From: an uncultured Bacteroidales bacterium
Lineage (GTDB): Bacteria; Bacteroidota; Bacteroidia; Bacteroidales; P3
Assembly (NCBI GenBank): GCA_947168665.1
Contig: CAMVMX010000008.1
Coordinates: 1 to 64,000 of the forward strand
Direction of reading: 5' to 3'
Length of the DNA stretch: 64,000 bases
Position 1 is the stretch's first letter; every line of letters starts with the position of its first letter. Positions 8,176 through 17,359 of this stretch are shown piece after piece. The notes below the pieces were generated by a model that worked only from the letters and a program-made list of their open reading frames with translations, was not told where the DNA came from and did not search any database. A program made the position numbers and the translations under genes.

Positions 8176-9377
8176 AGAAAATCATAGTTTTTATGGGATT
8201 ACTCGGAGTGTTCGGCGCACTCCGGGCACAGGAAAGTTTTACCTTCAAGTGGCATGGTTTTGTCAATCCGCACTACTATGCCGACAGCCGCGCCGTGGTC
8301 GGCGGACGTGAAGACATGATGCTGTTCTACCCCAAGCCTATCGTGCGCGACAGCCTGGGGCGCGACATTAACGACGGCTGGCAGGCCGACATGCTGGCCA
8401 TCACTGCCCGCCTCAACCTCACCGTCAACGGTCCTGAGATTTGGGGCGCGCAAAGCCGTGCCTTCATCGAGGGCGACTTCACCGGTGCCACCAACGCCAC
8501 CATCAACAACCTCCGTCTGCGCCACGCCTATCTTGCTCTGGAGTGGGACAACCACAGCCTGCTCATGGGGCAATATTGGTACGCCATGGTGATCCACGAA
8601 ATCATGCCTATGACCAATCCCCTCAACATGGGTGCCCCTTTCCACCCCTACGCACGGCAGCCACAGGTGCGCTACAGTTTCTTCCCCACGCCCAACTGGG
8701 AACTGCTGGCCGTTGCCCAATGGCAGCTTGACAACACCAGCCAGGGCCTCCTCAACGGCACCCCGCAGAGCAGCACCCTCTTCGCCCGCCACAGTCTCAT
8801 ACCCGAAATGAATGCCCAACTGCGCTTTCGCCATCGCAACCTCCTTCTCGGCGCCGCCGCCAACCTCAAAACGATACAACCTATCGTCAACACTGTGGGC
8901 GCAGCCTCGCCCGCTGTGCAGCACCAGTCCTTCAGCTACTCCCTCTTCGGCATGTACCAGTTCGACCACTTCGCCGTCAAGGCCCAGACTCTGCTGGGCA
9001 ATAGCCTCTACGAAGGCTGCTCCTTAGGCGGCTACCTTATGTACACCACCCCCACAGACTCCTTTGTCGAATTTAGCGACTGGCACTTTAACACCGTCTG
9101 GCTCGACATTGAACGCACCTGTGGACACTGGCGTCCAGGTCTCTTCCTCGGCTATGCCAAGCATATAGATGAAGGCTCCCTCCCGTCCGTCGATGGTGAA
9201 CCCATTGTCTTTGGTCGGGGCTACGATCTTGCCTACCTTTGGCGTGTCCAGCCCCGCCTCACCTACACTACCCTTAAAGGTCTCTCTTTCACCGGCGAAG
9301 TCGAATACACCTATGCCGGCTACGACCAACCTGTTGGCAATCTCCGTCTTTCATTAAGTGCAGTATATGCTTTCTAA
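8172..9377 (+). CDS. Outer-membrane beta-barrel protein, DcaP/porin-like
   Basis: A 401-residue protein with signal peptide MKKIIVFMGLLGVFGALRAQ and alternating amphipathic strands through to a C-terminal aromatic residue (SLSAVYAF), the usual barrel end recognised by the BAM complex. The run SRAFIEGDFTG followed by LRLRHAYLALEW and LLMGQYW looks like DcaP-type porins. It probably forms a channel in the outer membrane; the solute is unknown. The start at 8172 overlaps the stop of the membrane-protein gene (ATGA), and its 3' end overlaps the PHP phosphatase gene by 11 bases, so three genes appear to form one operon. Confidence 0.72.
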   Translation: MKKIIVFMGLLGVFGALRAQESFTFKWHGFVNPHYYADSRAVVGGREDMMLFYPKPIVRDSLGRDINDGWQADMLAITARLNLTVNGPEIWGAQSRAFIEGDFTGATNATINNLRLRHAYLALEWDNHSLLMGQYWYAMVIHEIMPMTNPLNMGAPFHPYARQPQVRYSFFPTPNWELLAVAQWQLDNTSQGLLNGTPQSSTLFARHSLIPEMNAQLRFRHRNLLLGAAANLKTIQPIVNTVGAASPAVQHQSFSYSLFGMYQFDHFAVKAQTLLGNSLYEGCSLGGYLMYTTPTDSFVEFSDWHFNTVWLDIERTCGHWRPGLFLGYAKHIDEGSLPSVDGEPIVFGRGYDLAYLWRVQPRLTYTTLKGLSFTGEVEYTYAGYDQPVGNLRLSLSAVYAF

Positions 9378-10212
9378 CTATCATACCCACACCACTTATT
9401 GCGATGGCAAAGCCACGCCCCGCCAAATGGTCGACTTTGCCCTTGCCCACGGCTTCACTCATCTCGGCTTTTCCGGCCATTCCCCCTTGCCCTTCGCCAA
9501 CACATTCTCCATCCACCAGGATAAATACCTCGAATACTGCGACACTATTCGTGCCCTTCAGCGCGAATATGCCGACCGTATTGACATCCGCCTCGGCTTG
9601 GAGATAGACTTTGTTCCCGGCCTTTGTGAAGACTTCGCCCCTCTCGTCCAGCAGGGCGGGCTGCAATACACCATTGGCAGCATCCATCTCATCCCTCCAC
9701 CCGACCATGTCGAACACCTGCGTCAATACCCATCCGAGGCAGCAGACCACCTGTGGATGATTGACGGCCCCCGCTACCAGACCTACGACGAAGGCCTCAT
9801 TCGCCTCTTTTCCGGCGACATCCGCCGTGCGGTCCGCTGTTTTTTTGACCAGACCAACCGCATGATTGAAACCCAGCGTCCCACCATAGTCGGCCACTTC
9901 GACAAAATCGTCATGCACAACCGCGACCGCTATTTCCACTACGACGAACCCTGGTTCCGCTCCCTCGTTTTCGAAACCGTCCAGCTCATCCACGAAACCG
10001 GCTGCATTTGCGAAGTCAACACCCGTGGCCTCTACAAAGGCCGCCACACCGACTACTATCCTGCCCGCGACACCATCCGCCACATGAACACCCTCGACAT
10101 CCCCGTCATCGTCAGCACCGATGCCCATGCACCCGAAGACCTTCTCCGCACCGAAGGCGCCGACGACTTCCTCGCTTCCATCCACTACCGCAACATCGTC
10201 ACCACACTATAA
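9367..10212 (+). CDS. PHP-family histidinol-phosphatase
   Basis: A 281-residue PHP-domain metallophosphoesterase. The metal-binding motifs are visible: YHTHTTYCDG at the N-terminus, GFSGHSPLP, LGLEIDF, GSIHLIPP, VGHFDKI and STDAHAPED near the C-terminus. HisK-type enzymes dephosphorylate L-histidinol phosphate to histidinol, the penultimate step of histidine synthesis; no other his genes are present, so another phosphoester substrate remains possible. I chose ATG 9367; a GTG at 9358 would add three residues. It overlaps the porin gene by 11 bases. Confidence 0.8.
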   Translation: MLSNYHTHTTYCDGKATPRQMVDFALAHGFTHLGFSGHSPLPFANTFSIHQDKYLEYCDTIRALQREYADRIDIRLGLEIDFVPGLCEDFAPLVQQGGLQYTIGSIHLIPPPDHVEHLRQYPSEAADHLWMIDGPRYQTYDEGLIRLFSGDIRRAVRCFFDQTNRMIETQRPTIVGHFDKIVMHNRDRYFHYDEPWFRSLVFETVQLIHETGCICEVNTRGLYKGRHTDYYPARDTIRHMNTLDIPVIVSTDAHAPEDLLRTEGADDFLASIHYRNIVTTL

Positions 10213-10566
10213 TACCGCCGGCCCACATACTCCACAGGTATTCAGGGAAACGCCCATATTTTGACATCCACAATCTAATATTCAGCTTTTGCAGCTCACT
10301 CTTGGCCGCTGAAAAGCTGTAGACCAATGTTCTGTACACTCCCTTGGCGCGGGACACTATTTCCGAAAGCGGCGTTATAAACCATTCCGCTGTGATTTAT
10401 TTTGATTCAAACTTTTTCGGAAAGCTTGAATGGGAGAATGTATTAGTAAAAAACCAGTCCCAGGAATTGACATATTAACGAATTAACATATTCGGGAAAT
10501 TTCATAACCCCAATTGCTTAGGCGTATTTTTGGTTGTGAATTACCTTAATATTTCTGTGAAAAAGT
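10213..10566. other. Intergenic stretch with two inverted repeats, no gene seen
   Basis: No convincing coding region. A bulged hairpin at 10283-10319 pairs CAGCTTTT/CAGC with GCTG/AAAAGCTG, without a T-run after it. A 9-base inverted repeat TTTCCGAAA (10360-10368) and TTTCGGAAA (10415-10423) is spaced by 46 bases. An AT-rich part near 10469-10492 repeats a TTAACATATT-like unit. Possible remnants of a leader or a weak terminator. Confidence 0.45.
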
Positions 10567-10596
10567 TGTCCTTTCGCAAAAAAAGAGTATCTTTGC
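10567..10596 (+). promoter_or_regulatory. Promoter of the BspA-like gene
   Basis: TTG (10567-10569), 19 bases, then TATCTTTG (10589-10596) and CA. Full match to the Bacteroidetes housekeeping promoter, 64 bases before the ATG. Confidence 0.75.
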
Positions 10597-10660
10597 ATCC
10601 AATTGGTCCAATTCATGATGACGAATAAAAGCGAACCGCTTAATATATTGCTATAACGTT

Positions 10661-13414
10661 ATGAAAAAGATTCTTTCTGCCTTCGTAGCCCTGATGTTTT
10701 CGACCGTGGGCTGTCTCTGCTCCCAGACGCCGGAGGCGTCCTTTTTCAAGGCCCCGGCTGCCACGGGGCAGTATCTCCACTTCCGGGTTGTCGGTCCGGA
10801 CAGGGTTGCCGTGGTGGCATTTGAGGAGATGAATTATTTCACGGCCCGGTGCTTAGTGGGCAGCCTTTCGATACCGGATCATGTCACGTATAGGGACAAC
10901 ATTTATGAGGTGACGGCTATTGCCGACTCGGCTTTTATATACTGCCACCAGCTGGACACGGTGATAATCCCCTCCACGGTCACAAGTATAGGCAACTGGG
11001 CCTTCGCCGACTGTTCGGGACTCCACGCGGTGAGTATCCCGGCCACCTTGGAGTCGATTGGTATCGGGGTGTTTCTGCGGTGCAGTAACTTAGTGTCGGT
11101 TAATCTGCCCGATGGACTTACGGAAATTCCGTCCCGCCTGTTCGACGGCTGCATTAATCTGAGGGATGTGACCATACCCCAGTCGGTTACGGCTATTGGG
11201 ATTTCCGCCTTCAACAGTGCGGCTCTCACCCCTTCGTTCAGCATTCCGCCCTCGGTGGCAACAATTGGGTCGTGGGCGTTTCTCGGATCCGGGGTGCGCG
11301 AGGTGACGCTCCCGCCATCGGTGCAGCAATTGGGGTGGCAGTCGTTTGCATCCTGCCCCGGGTTGGTGCTGACGGTGCAAAACCCCTCCATGCAGGCTTC
11401 GCCCGACGCTTTCCAGGGAGCCCTGCTGGTGCAGTGGGCTGGAGGGACCGAGGCCTGTGGCGCACGTTTCCTGAACAGCTATGTCGAGGACAGCTTACTC
11501 TTTACCGACCCAACCAAGACCACCCTCTGCGGTGCCTTGCCAGCCATCACGTCGGCCTCCATCCCTGCCTCGGTGGTCACTATCGCCGACGGGGCATTTG
11601 CCAACTGCAGCAACCTCACGTCCCTCGCCATCCCCCCGACGGTGAAGTTCATCGGGCGCGGCATACTGGTTTCGTCGGCTGTGGACACTATGACCCTCCG
11701 CTCGACCGTGGTCACCATTGACGACCACGCTTTCGATGGGCTGCACTCGGTTTATTGCGACAACTCGCTTGCCGGGGCTCCGTGGGGCGCCCGTTACCGC
11801 AACGGGGAGGTCGAAGACAGCCTGTATTTCAGCCGGAACCACGACACGGTGTGGGGCGCCCACCGCGACATTGTGGTGGCGGATTTCCCAGAGTCGGTCT
11901 ACGCGATTGCGCATGACGCTTTCCGCAACCACCGCCGCCTGAAGCGTATAATGCCTCCGTTCCACATCCCCATAATTGGTGCTCATGCTTTTGCGGGATG
12001 CACAAGCCTTAGGGGCATATCTCTGCCCACCTATATCATGGAATTGGGCGAAGGCGCTTTTGAAGGGTGTACGAGCCTCGACTCTGTAGTCATCCCGATG
12101 GCCCTGACCACTAACAAAATCGAGCCACGGACTTTTGCGGGCTGTACCAGTATCCGGCAAGTCAAAATTGAAGATTATCCCAATGAAATAGGTCGCGAGG
12201 CATTCGCGAACTGCAGCTCGCTGCGGATTCTTGAGGTTCCGTTCTCGGTAAGGACTGTCGGCGACAACGCCTTCGCCTACTGCACATCGCTCGACTCGGT
12301 CCGTTTTCCGCCACTGGCCACCACGATAGGGGATGGCATCTTCAAAGGATGCACGGCTCTGCGCTCAGTCGTTATTTTCTTCCCTACGGAACTCACGTCG
12401 CTCGGATTCAATACTTTCGACAGTTGCATAAACCTTTCCACCATCAAAGCTCCCAGGGAGATGCCTCTCGAAAGAATTGAAGAGGGGACTTTCCGCAACT
12501 GCCGCAGTCTTAAGAAACTCACATTAACCTCCGGCATAAATTATATAGGCCGGCAGGCGATGATGCTCACCCCAACCATGCCGCTCGAAGTGCCGGAGAC
12601 GTGCGACACCATCATGCCCGGCGCATTCCTCTTCTCCCCATACGTATCCTATAGCGGAACAGCCCCAGGGGCGCCCTGGGGGGCCTTGTCTGTGGGCGGC
12701 TATGTGGAAGACAGCCTGGTCTACACCTCCAAAGCCAAGGATACCCTCGTGGCCGCCCATCCCGACCTGACCCATGCCGTCATCCCTGGCACAGTGACAG
12801 CCATCGGCCACCTCGCATTCTACTACTGCGACAGCCTGCGGCACATCACCACCCTCAACCCCGTCCCGCCCGTGGTCGATGCCACAACGTTCCGCTGCGA
12901 CATGTATGACATTGAGATCGACGCGCCATGCGGCATCGGCTACCACACCGCGCCACAATGGTGCTATTTCCAAAACCTGAATGAAACAATGGATTTCCCC
13001 TATCAAGTCCAAGCCTTGGCCGACAGTACGCTGGGACGTGTCGACAAACTAAGGACCCCCGACTGCACCGACAATACGACCATCCTGCATGTCGTCCCCA
13101 ACCACATGTTTATCGACTTTGTGGGGTGGAGTGACGGCAGTATGGACAACCCCCGCCGAATTGCCGTCGTGTGCGACACGGTGGTCACGGCCCTGTTCGA
13201 ACTGCAAAAGGACGAGCAGGTGGCTTTGCAGCCAAATGGACAGGTGATTGTCTACAAAGCCGAAGGCAAGTCAATCCGCATTGTCGACCTCCTGGGGCGC
13301 ACCGTCGCCGAGGTTTCCGAAGCCCCGCTGCTGTGCCGTCTGCAGGTGCCGGGTGCCGGAGTCTACCTCGTCCAGGTGGGCGATGCCGCGCCGCGCCGCA
13401 TCCTGATCCACTAA
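10661..13414 (+). CDS. BspA-type leucine-rich repeat surface protein with T9SS sorting domain
   Basis: A 917-residue secreted protein. After a signal peptide (MKKILSAFVALMFSTVGCLCSQ) come many 22-24-residue LRR_5 repeats with the pattern IPxSVTxIGxxAFxxCxxL, as in BspA-like adhesins of Bacteroidetes and Treponema. The repeat run is broken three times by a cassette ending GAPWGA or ACGA and then VEDSLxF and DT-x-x-GA/AAH (around 11460-11540, 11770-11865 and 12660-12760). The end has a type A T9SS C-terminal domain (IRIVDLLGRTVAEV, then GAGVYLVQVG), so the protein should be exported across the outer membrane and attached to the surface. Role inferred: adhesion or matrix binding. No neighbour gives further function. 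Confidence 0.85.
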   Translation: MKKILSAFVALMFSTVGCLCSQTPEASFFKAPAATGQYLHFRVVGPDRVAVVAFEEMNYFTARCLVGSLSIPDHVTYRDNIYEVTAIADSAFIYCHQLDTVIIPSTVTSIGNWAFADCSGLHAVSIPATLESIGIGVFLRCSNLVSVNLPDGLTEIPSRLFDGCINLRDVTIPQSVTAIGISAFNSAALTPSFSIPPSVATIGSWAFLGSGVREVTLPPSVQQLGWQSFASCPGLVLTVQNPSMQASPDAFQGALLVQWAGGTEACGARFLNSYVEDSLLFTDPTKTTLCGALPAITSASIPASVVTIADGAFANCSNLTSLAIPPTVKFIGRGILVSSAVDTMTLRSTVVTIDDHAFDGLHSVYCDNSLAGAPWGARYRNGEVEDSLYFSRNHDTVWGAHRDIVVADFPESVYAIAHDAFRNHRRLKRIMPPFHIPIIGAHAFAGCTSLRGISLPTYIMELGEGAFEGCTSLDSVVIPMALTTNKIEPRTFAGCTSIRQVKIEDYPNEIGREAFANCSSLRILEVPFSVRTVGDNAFAYCTSLDSVRFPPLATTIGDGIFKGCTALRSVVIFFPTELTSLGFNTFDSCINLSTIKAPREMPLERIEEGTFRNCRSLKKLTLTSGINYIGRQAMMLTPTMPLEVPETCDTIMPGAFLFSPYVSYSGTAPGAPWGALSVGGYVEDSLVYTSKAKDTLVAAHPDLTHAVIPGTVTAIGHLAFYYCDSLRHITTLNPVPPVVDATTFRCDMYDIEIDAPCGIGYHTAPQWCYFQNLNETMDFPYQVQALADSTLGRVDKLRTPDCTDNTTILHVVPNHMFIDFVGWSDGSMDNPRRIAVVCDTVVTALFELQKDEQVALQPNGQVIVYKAEGKSIRIVDLLGRTVAEVSEAPLLCRLQVPGAGVYLVQVGDAAPRRILIH

Positions 13415-13485
13415 ATATGGCAACGTGTTATAGCCTTTGACCGCGTCAGCCACTCCCGCATTCCCCCACATCCGCACATTCAAGT

Positions 13486-13532
13486 AACGCCCTACCTCCC
13501 ATCGTTGGACAACGGTGGAAGGGCGTTGTTTC
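13486..13532 (+). terminator. Terminator hairpin after the BspA-like gene
   Basis: Outer stem AACGCCCT (13486-13493) with AGGGCGTT (13520-13527), inner stem CCATCGTTG (13499-13507) with CAACGGTGG (13510-13518) holding one G-T pair, then GTTTCATC. It lies 71 bases downstream of the stop codon. Confidence 0.65.
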
Positions 13533-13533
13533 A

Positions 13534-13565
13534 TCATTTCGACCACCCGCAGAGGTCGAAATGAC
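13534..13565. repeat. Palindromic intergenic repeat, copy A
   Basis: A perfect 11-bp inverted repeat, TCATTTCGACC (13534-13544) and GGTCGAAATGA (13554-13564). The right half read on the minus strand is CATTTCGACCTCTGCGG, matching copies B (27055-27075) and C (54071-54091). Confidence 0.6.
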
Positions 13566-13630
13566 GGGACAACGGGATTAGAAATGCCGTCGGAGGAGTG
13601 GACTTAGAGCGGCGTGGGATGGGAACGGCG

Positions 13631-14509
13631 TCAAGGATGGTAGGTGAAGGTGCGGATGTCGAGCTGGGTGGGGGATGAAGGGCTGGCGGTGGTGCGGCGG
13701 GTCCAGTTGCCGTGGTCGTCATACTCGTAAAAGGCTCGCACGGGGTTGCCGTCGGGGCCGCCAGTGTGGCCCACCACCTGTTCCAGCACGCGGCCCAGAC
13801 TGTCGACCCGTGAGGGCGGCGGCAAGGCCATATACCAGTTCGCGACCCCATTGCGGTCGGTGTAGGAGGTCATGTCCCCGGCACTGTTGTATTGGAAACT
13901 CTCGAATGAGGCGTCGGGCCAGGTGCGGCGCACAAGCCGCCCGGCCGTGTCGTAGCGGTAGCTGAAGCGTGAGCCGTCGGGGTAGATGTAGCGGGTCAGG
14001 TGGCCCGCGCGGTCGTAGCGGAGGCGGAAGGTGTGGCTGCGGTGGTCGGGGCCTGTGATGCGTGCCTGGCAGCGGCGGCCGGAGCGGGAGTAGCTGTAGG
14101 CGGTAAGGGTGTGGCAGGGGCGCAGGCTGTCCAGCACGGCGGTGGAGGTGTCTTGCCAGCACTGCTCAAGAATGCGGCGCCCGAGGCTGTCGTAGCTGAA
14201 ATGCCGCCAGGTGTTTACGCTGCGGTCGCGGTAGTAGTGGTCAATGCACCGCCCGGCGGTGTCGAAGCAGGCCACAGTCTGCGAGGTGTAGCCGTCGGAG
14301 TATTCGTTGAGGGTGCGGTGGGTGAAGATGGCCACGGGACCAGCGAATTGGTCGGCATAGGTGGTGTGGAGGTTGTAGTCGTCGGGGCGGTTGGGGGTAT
14401 AGGGGAAAGGAAGCCCGTCCCGGCCGCAGGAGGCAAGGAGGAGAGATATGCAAAACAGTGCCGCAAGGCGATGTGCCGGCGGCCGGTTTGCAAGGGGGTG
14501 AGGGGTCAT
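13631..14509 (-). CDS. YD-repeat (RHS-like) lipoprotein
   Basis: A 292-residue predicted lipoprotein: hydrophobic leader and lipobox LLASC (Cys about residue 28). The mature part carries YD repeats typical of Rhs/teneurin shells: YDSLGRR, RYDRAGHLTRYIYPDG, YRYDTAGRLVRR, YNSAGDMTSYTDRNG and YEYDDHGNWTRR. It is far shorter than polymorphic-toxin Rhs proteins and has no toxin tail, so a small surface or periplasmic beta-structure is likelier than an effector. The start codon overlaps the upstream gene stop (ATGA), so the two are translationally coupled. An in-frame extension to 14911 lies inside the upstream gene and is rejected. Confidence 0.75.
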   Translation of the reverse strand: MTPHPLANRPPAHRLAALFCISLLLASCGRDGLPFPYTPNRPDDYNLHTTYADQFAGPVAIFTHRTLNEYSDGYTSQTVACFDTAGRCIDHYYRDRSVNTWRHFSYDSLGRRILEQCWQDTSTAVLDSLRPCHTLTAYSYSRSGRRCQARITGPDHRSHTFRLRYDRAGHLTRYIYPDGSRFSYRYDTAGRLVRRTWPDASFESFQYNSAGDMTSYTDRNGVANWYMALPPPSRVDSLGRVLEQVVGHTGGPDGNPVRAFYEYDDHGNWTRRTTASPSSPTQLDIRTFTYHP

Positions 14510-15003
14510 TCGGCTACGGCTTTGGCCACGGTGGCGGGAAGGCTGCCGTCCTTCTGCTGTTTGAGCAGGCGGTCGCAGAGTTTGCTCTTGCCTACGGTCT
14601 TGCCGAAGGATTGGTAGTAGCTGAGCATTTCGCCTACGGCAACGTTGGCGCAGACAATGGGTTCGGCGTCTTTGTATTGGAGTGCATGGCGGGTCCAGGC
14701 GGCAAGGTAGACGACGAGGAGTTGCTCCTGCTTGATGGGGGTGATTTCGGGGGTGACGACTACGCGCACTTGCGGAGCCCCGGCCAGCCAGCGGAGGAGG
14801 AAAGAGGTGCACTCCTGATGCTTGGGTTTGTTGAAGGAGGGGTCGGCGGTGAGGATGTAGTTGCAGCATTTGAGGACGTCGGTCTCGTACTTGGCATAGT
14901 CGGAGGGCCACATTTTTTCGGGCAAGATGGGAAGGGAGAATTGTTGTGCCATGGCGAGTCCGGAGAGGGCTACGAAGGCGGCGAGGGTGAGGATTTTTCT
15001 CAT
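14506..15003 (-). CDS. Secreted protein of unknown function
   Basis: A 165-residue protein with a signal peptide (MRKILTLAAFVALSGLAMAQ) and no domain I recognise. The mature part has a CCNYILTADP segment and four cysteines in all, and ends in KAVAE. It is probably periplasmic. ATGA coupling to the YD-repeat lipoprotein suggests that they act together. I chose ATG 15003 because it starts the signal peptide; a longer in-frame start at 15108 adds a non-hydrophobic stretch. Confidence 0.65.
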   Translation of the reverse strand: MRKILTLAAFVALSGLAMAQQFSLPILPEKMWPSDYAKYETDVLKCCNYILTADPSFNKPKHQECTSFLLRWLAGAPQVRVVVTPEITPIKQEQLLVVYLAAWTRHALQYKDAEPIVCANVAVGEMLSYYQSFGKTVGKSKLCDRLLKQQKDGSLPATVAKAVAE

Positions 15004-15094
15004 GTTTTTCGGTGTTTTATGATGTCTTATTTTGTTTGTTTCCGATTGTGGGGAGTTCTGCCCAAGCCCTGCGGAAAGAGGGGTGGGGGAGAGG

Positions 15095-16282
<1,188 letters not shown>

Positions 16283-16308
16283 GTTCGTTGTGCGATAATT
16301 TGAGCGTG

Positions 16309-16316
16309 CAAAAATA
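16309..16316 (-). promoter_or_regulatory. sdaA -7 box
   Basis: Minus strand TATTTTTG followed by CA, 27 bases before the sdaA ATG. The -33 element is weak. Confidence 0.5.
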
Positions 16317-16347
16317 CAATTATTTTTCGACATTGGAAAATAATTTG

Positions 16348-16355
16348 TACTTTTG
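16348..16355 (+). promoter_or_regulatory. thiN -7 box
   Basis: TACTTTTG matches TAnnTTTG, 37 bases before the thiN ATG. No well-placed -33 TTTG. It forms a divergent promoter pair with sdaA inside 109 bases. Confidence 0.5.
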
Positions 16356-16391
16356 TGATAGTATTGCATTATGTAGGAAATAGATATATCA

Positions 16392-17063
16392 ATGAATATC
16401 ACAATTATAGCCAACGGTGAGTTTCCCTCCGGCGAATGGGTGGAGGGGTTGCTGCGCGGCGCGGACAGGATAGTGTGCTGCGACGGCGCGGCGCAGAAAT
16501 ATTTGTGCTGGCACCACTGCTATGCCCCCGGCGAGACCGGACGTGCGGTAATGGTGGGCGACGCGGACTCGCAGCCAGAGGATTTGGTGGCCACGGCCCG
16601 AGAGGAGGGCGTGGCGCTGGAGCGGGTGGTGGTGGCAGAGCAGGATTACAACGACTTGACGAAGGCCACTCGCTATGCCCTGCAGCATTGGGGTGGCGGC
16701 GACACAGAGGTGACCTATATCGGAGCCACGGGATTGAGGGAGGACCACACGCTGGGCAACATCAGTTTGCTGGCATGGTATATGGAGCAGTGGCCCGGAG
16801 TGCGGTTCAGAATGTTGTCGGACTACGGGGAGTTCCGGCCAATGGAGGGACGCGCTGTCTTTGGCTCGAAGGCGGGACAGCAGGTGTCGCTCTTTTCGCT
16901 GACTCCCGAAGTGCCGGTGAGTGTGAGGGGGCTGCGATGGCCTATTGAGGAGCGGAGGCTGCGGTGGTGGTGGGAGGGCTCGCTGAATGAGGCTCTCGGC
17001 GAGGAGTTCGAGGTGCAGGGCGGGGTGATAGTGGTTTACTTGCTCACGGCAAGCAAGGCTTGA
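16392..17063 (+). CDS. thiN: Thiamine diphosphokinase
   Basis: A 223-residue thiamine pyrophosphokinase that makes thiamine diphosphate from thiamine and ATP. Motifs: CCDGAAQKYL near the N-terminus, the GDADSQPEDL loop (normally GDxDS), the QDYNDLTKATRYAL segment (QDxNDxxKA), and GATGLREDHTLGNI (GaxGgrxDHxLxN). All are the ATP and thiamine site signatures of the family. It has its own promoter and is not part of a larger thi cluster. Its 3' end overlaps the convergent TSCPD gene by 28 bases. Confidence 0.88.
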   Translation: MNITIIANGEFPSGEWVEGLLRGADRIVCCDGAAQKYLCWHHCYAPGETGRAVMVGDADSQPEDLVATAREEGVALERVVVAEQDYNDLTKATRYALQHWGGGDTEVTYIGATGLREDHTLGNISLLAWYMEQWPGVRFRMLSDYGEFRPMEGRAVFGSKAGQQVSLFSLTPEVPVSVRGLRWPIEERRLRWWWEGSLNEALGEEFEVQGGVIVVYLLTASKA

Positions 17064-17293
17064 CGGATGGCCCGGCTGAGCTGGTCGGGGCAGGAGGTGT
17101 CTTTCCATCCGCAGCGGATGCCTTCGAGCCGGTCGGCCACTTGGGAGGCATCCATCCCTTCAACTAAGCGTCCGACACCTTGTAGGTTGCCGTCGCATCC
17201 GCCAAAGAAGGATACGTTGTGGATTTTGCCGTCGATGATGTCAAAGTCGATCTGCTGGCTGCATGTTTGTGAGGTTTGATAGGTGTAGTGCAT
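17036..17293 (-). CDS. TSCPD domain protein (TIGR03905-type)
   Basis: An 85-residue protein with the CGWKDTSCPDQLSRAI segment that names the TSCPD family, a Cys-rich domain also found at the C-terminus of some class II ribonucleotide reductases. Two further cysteines (TSQTCSQQ and GGCDGN) may complete a metal site. Function of the stand-alone form is not established. It lies 66 bases after radA on the same strand and overlaps the convergent thiN stop by 28 bases. Confidence 0.8.
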   Translation of the reverse strand: MHYTYQTSQTCSQQIDFDIIDGKIHNVSFFGGCDGNLQGVGRLVEGMDASQVADRLEGIRCGWKDTSCPDQLSRAIRQALLAVSK

Positions 17294-17318
17294 TGTGAAT
17301 GTGTGAATTTGTGAATGG
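17294..17318. repeat. Octamer tandem repeat upstream of the TSCPD start
   Basis: TGTGAATG, TGTGAATT and TGTGAATG follow one another at 17294-17317, directly next to the start codon on the coding (minus) strand. The layout mirrors the array at 1983-2022. Confidence 0.6.
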
Positions 17319-17359
17319 GGGTGGTGGGATTAGGTGTTACATTTATGATGTACATTGGG

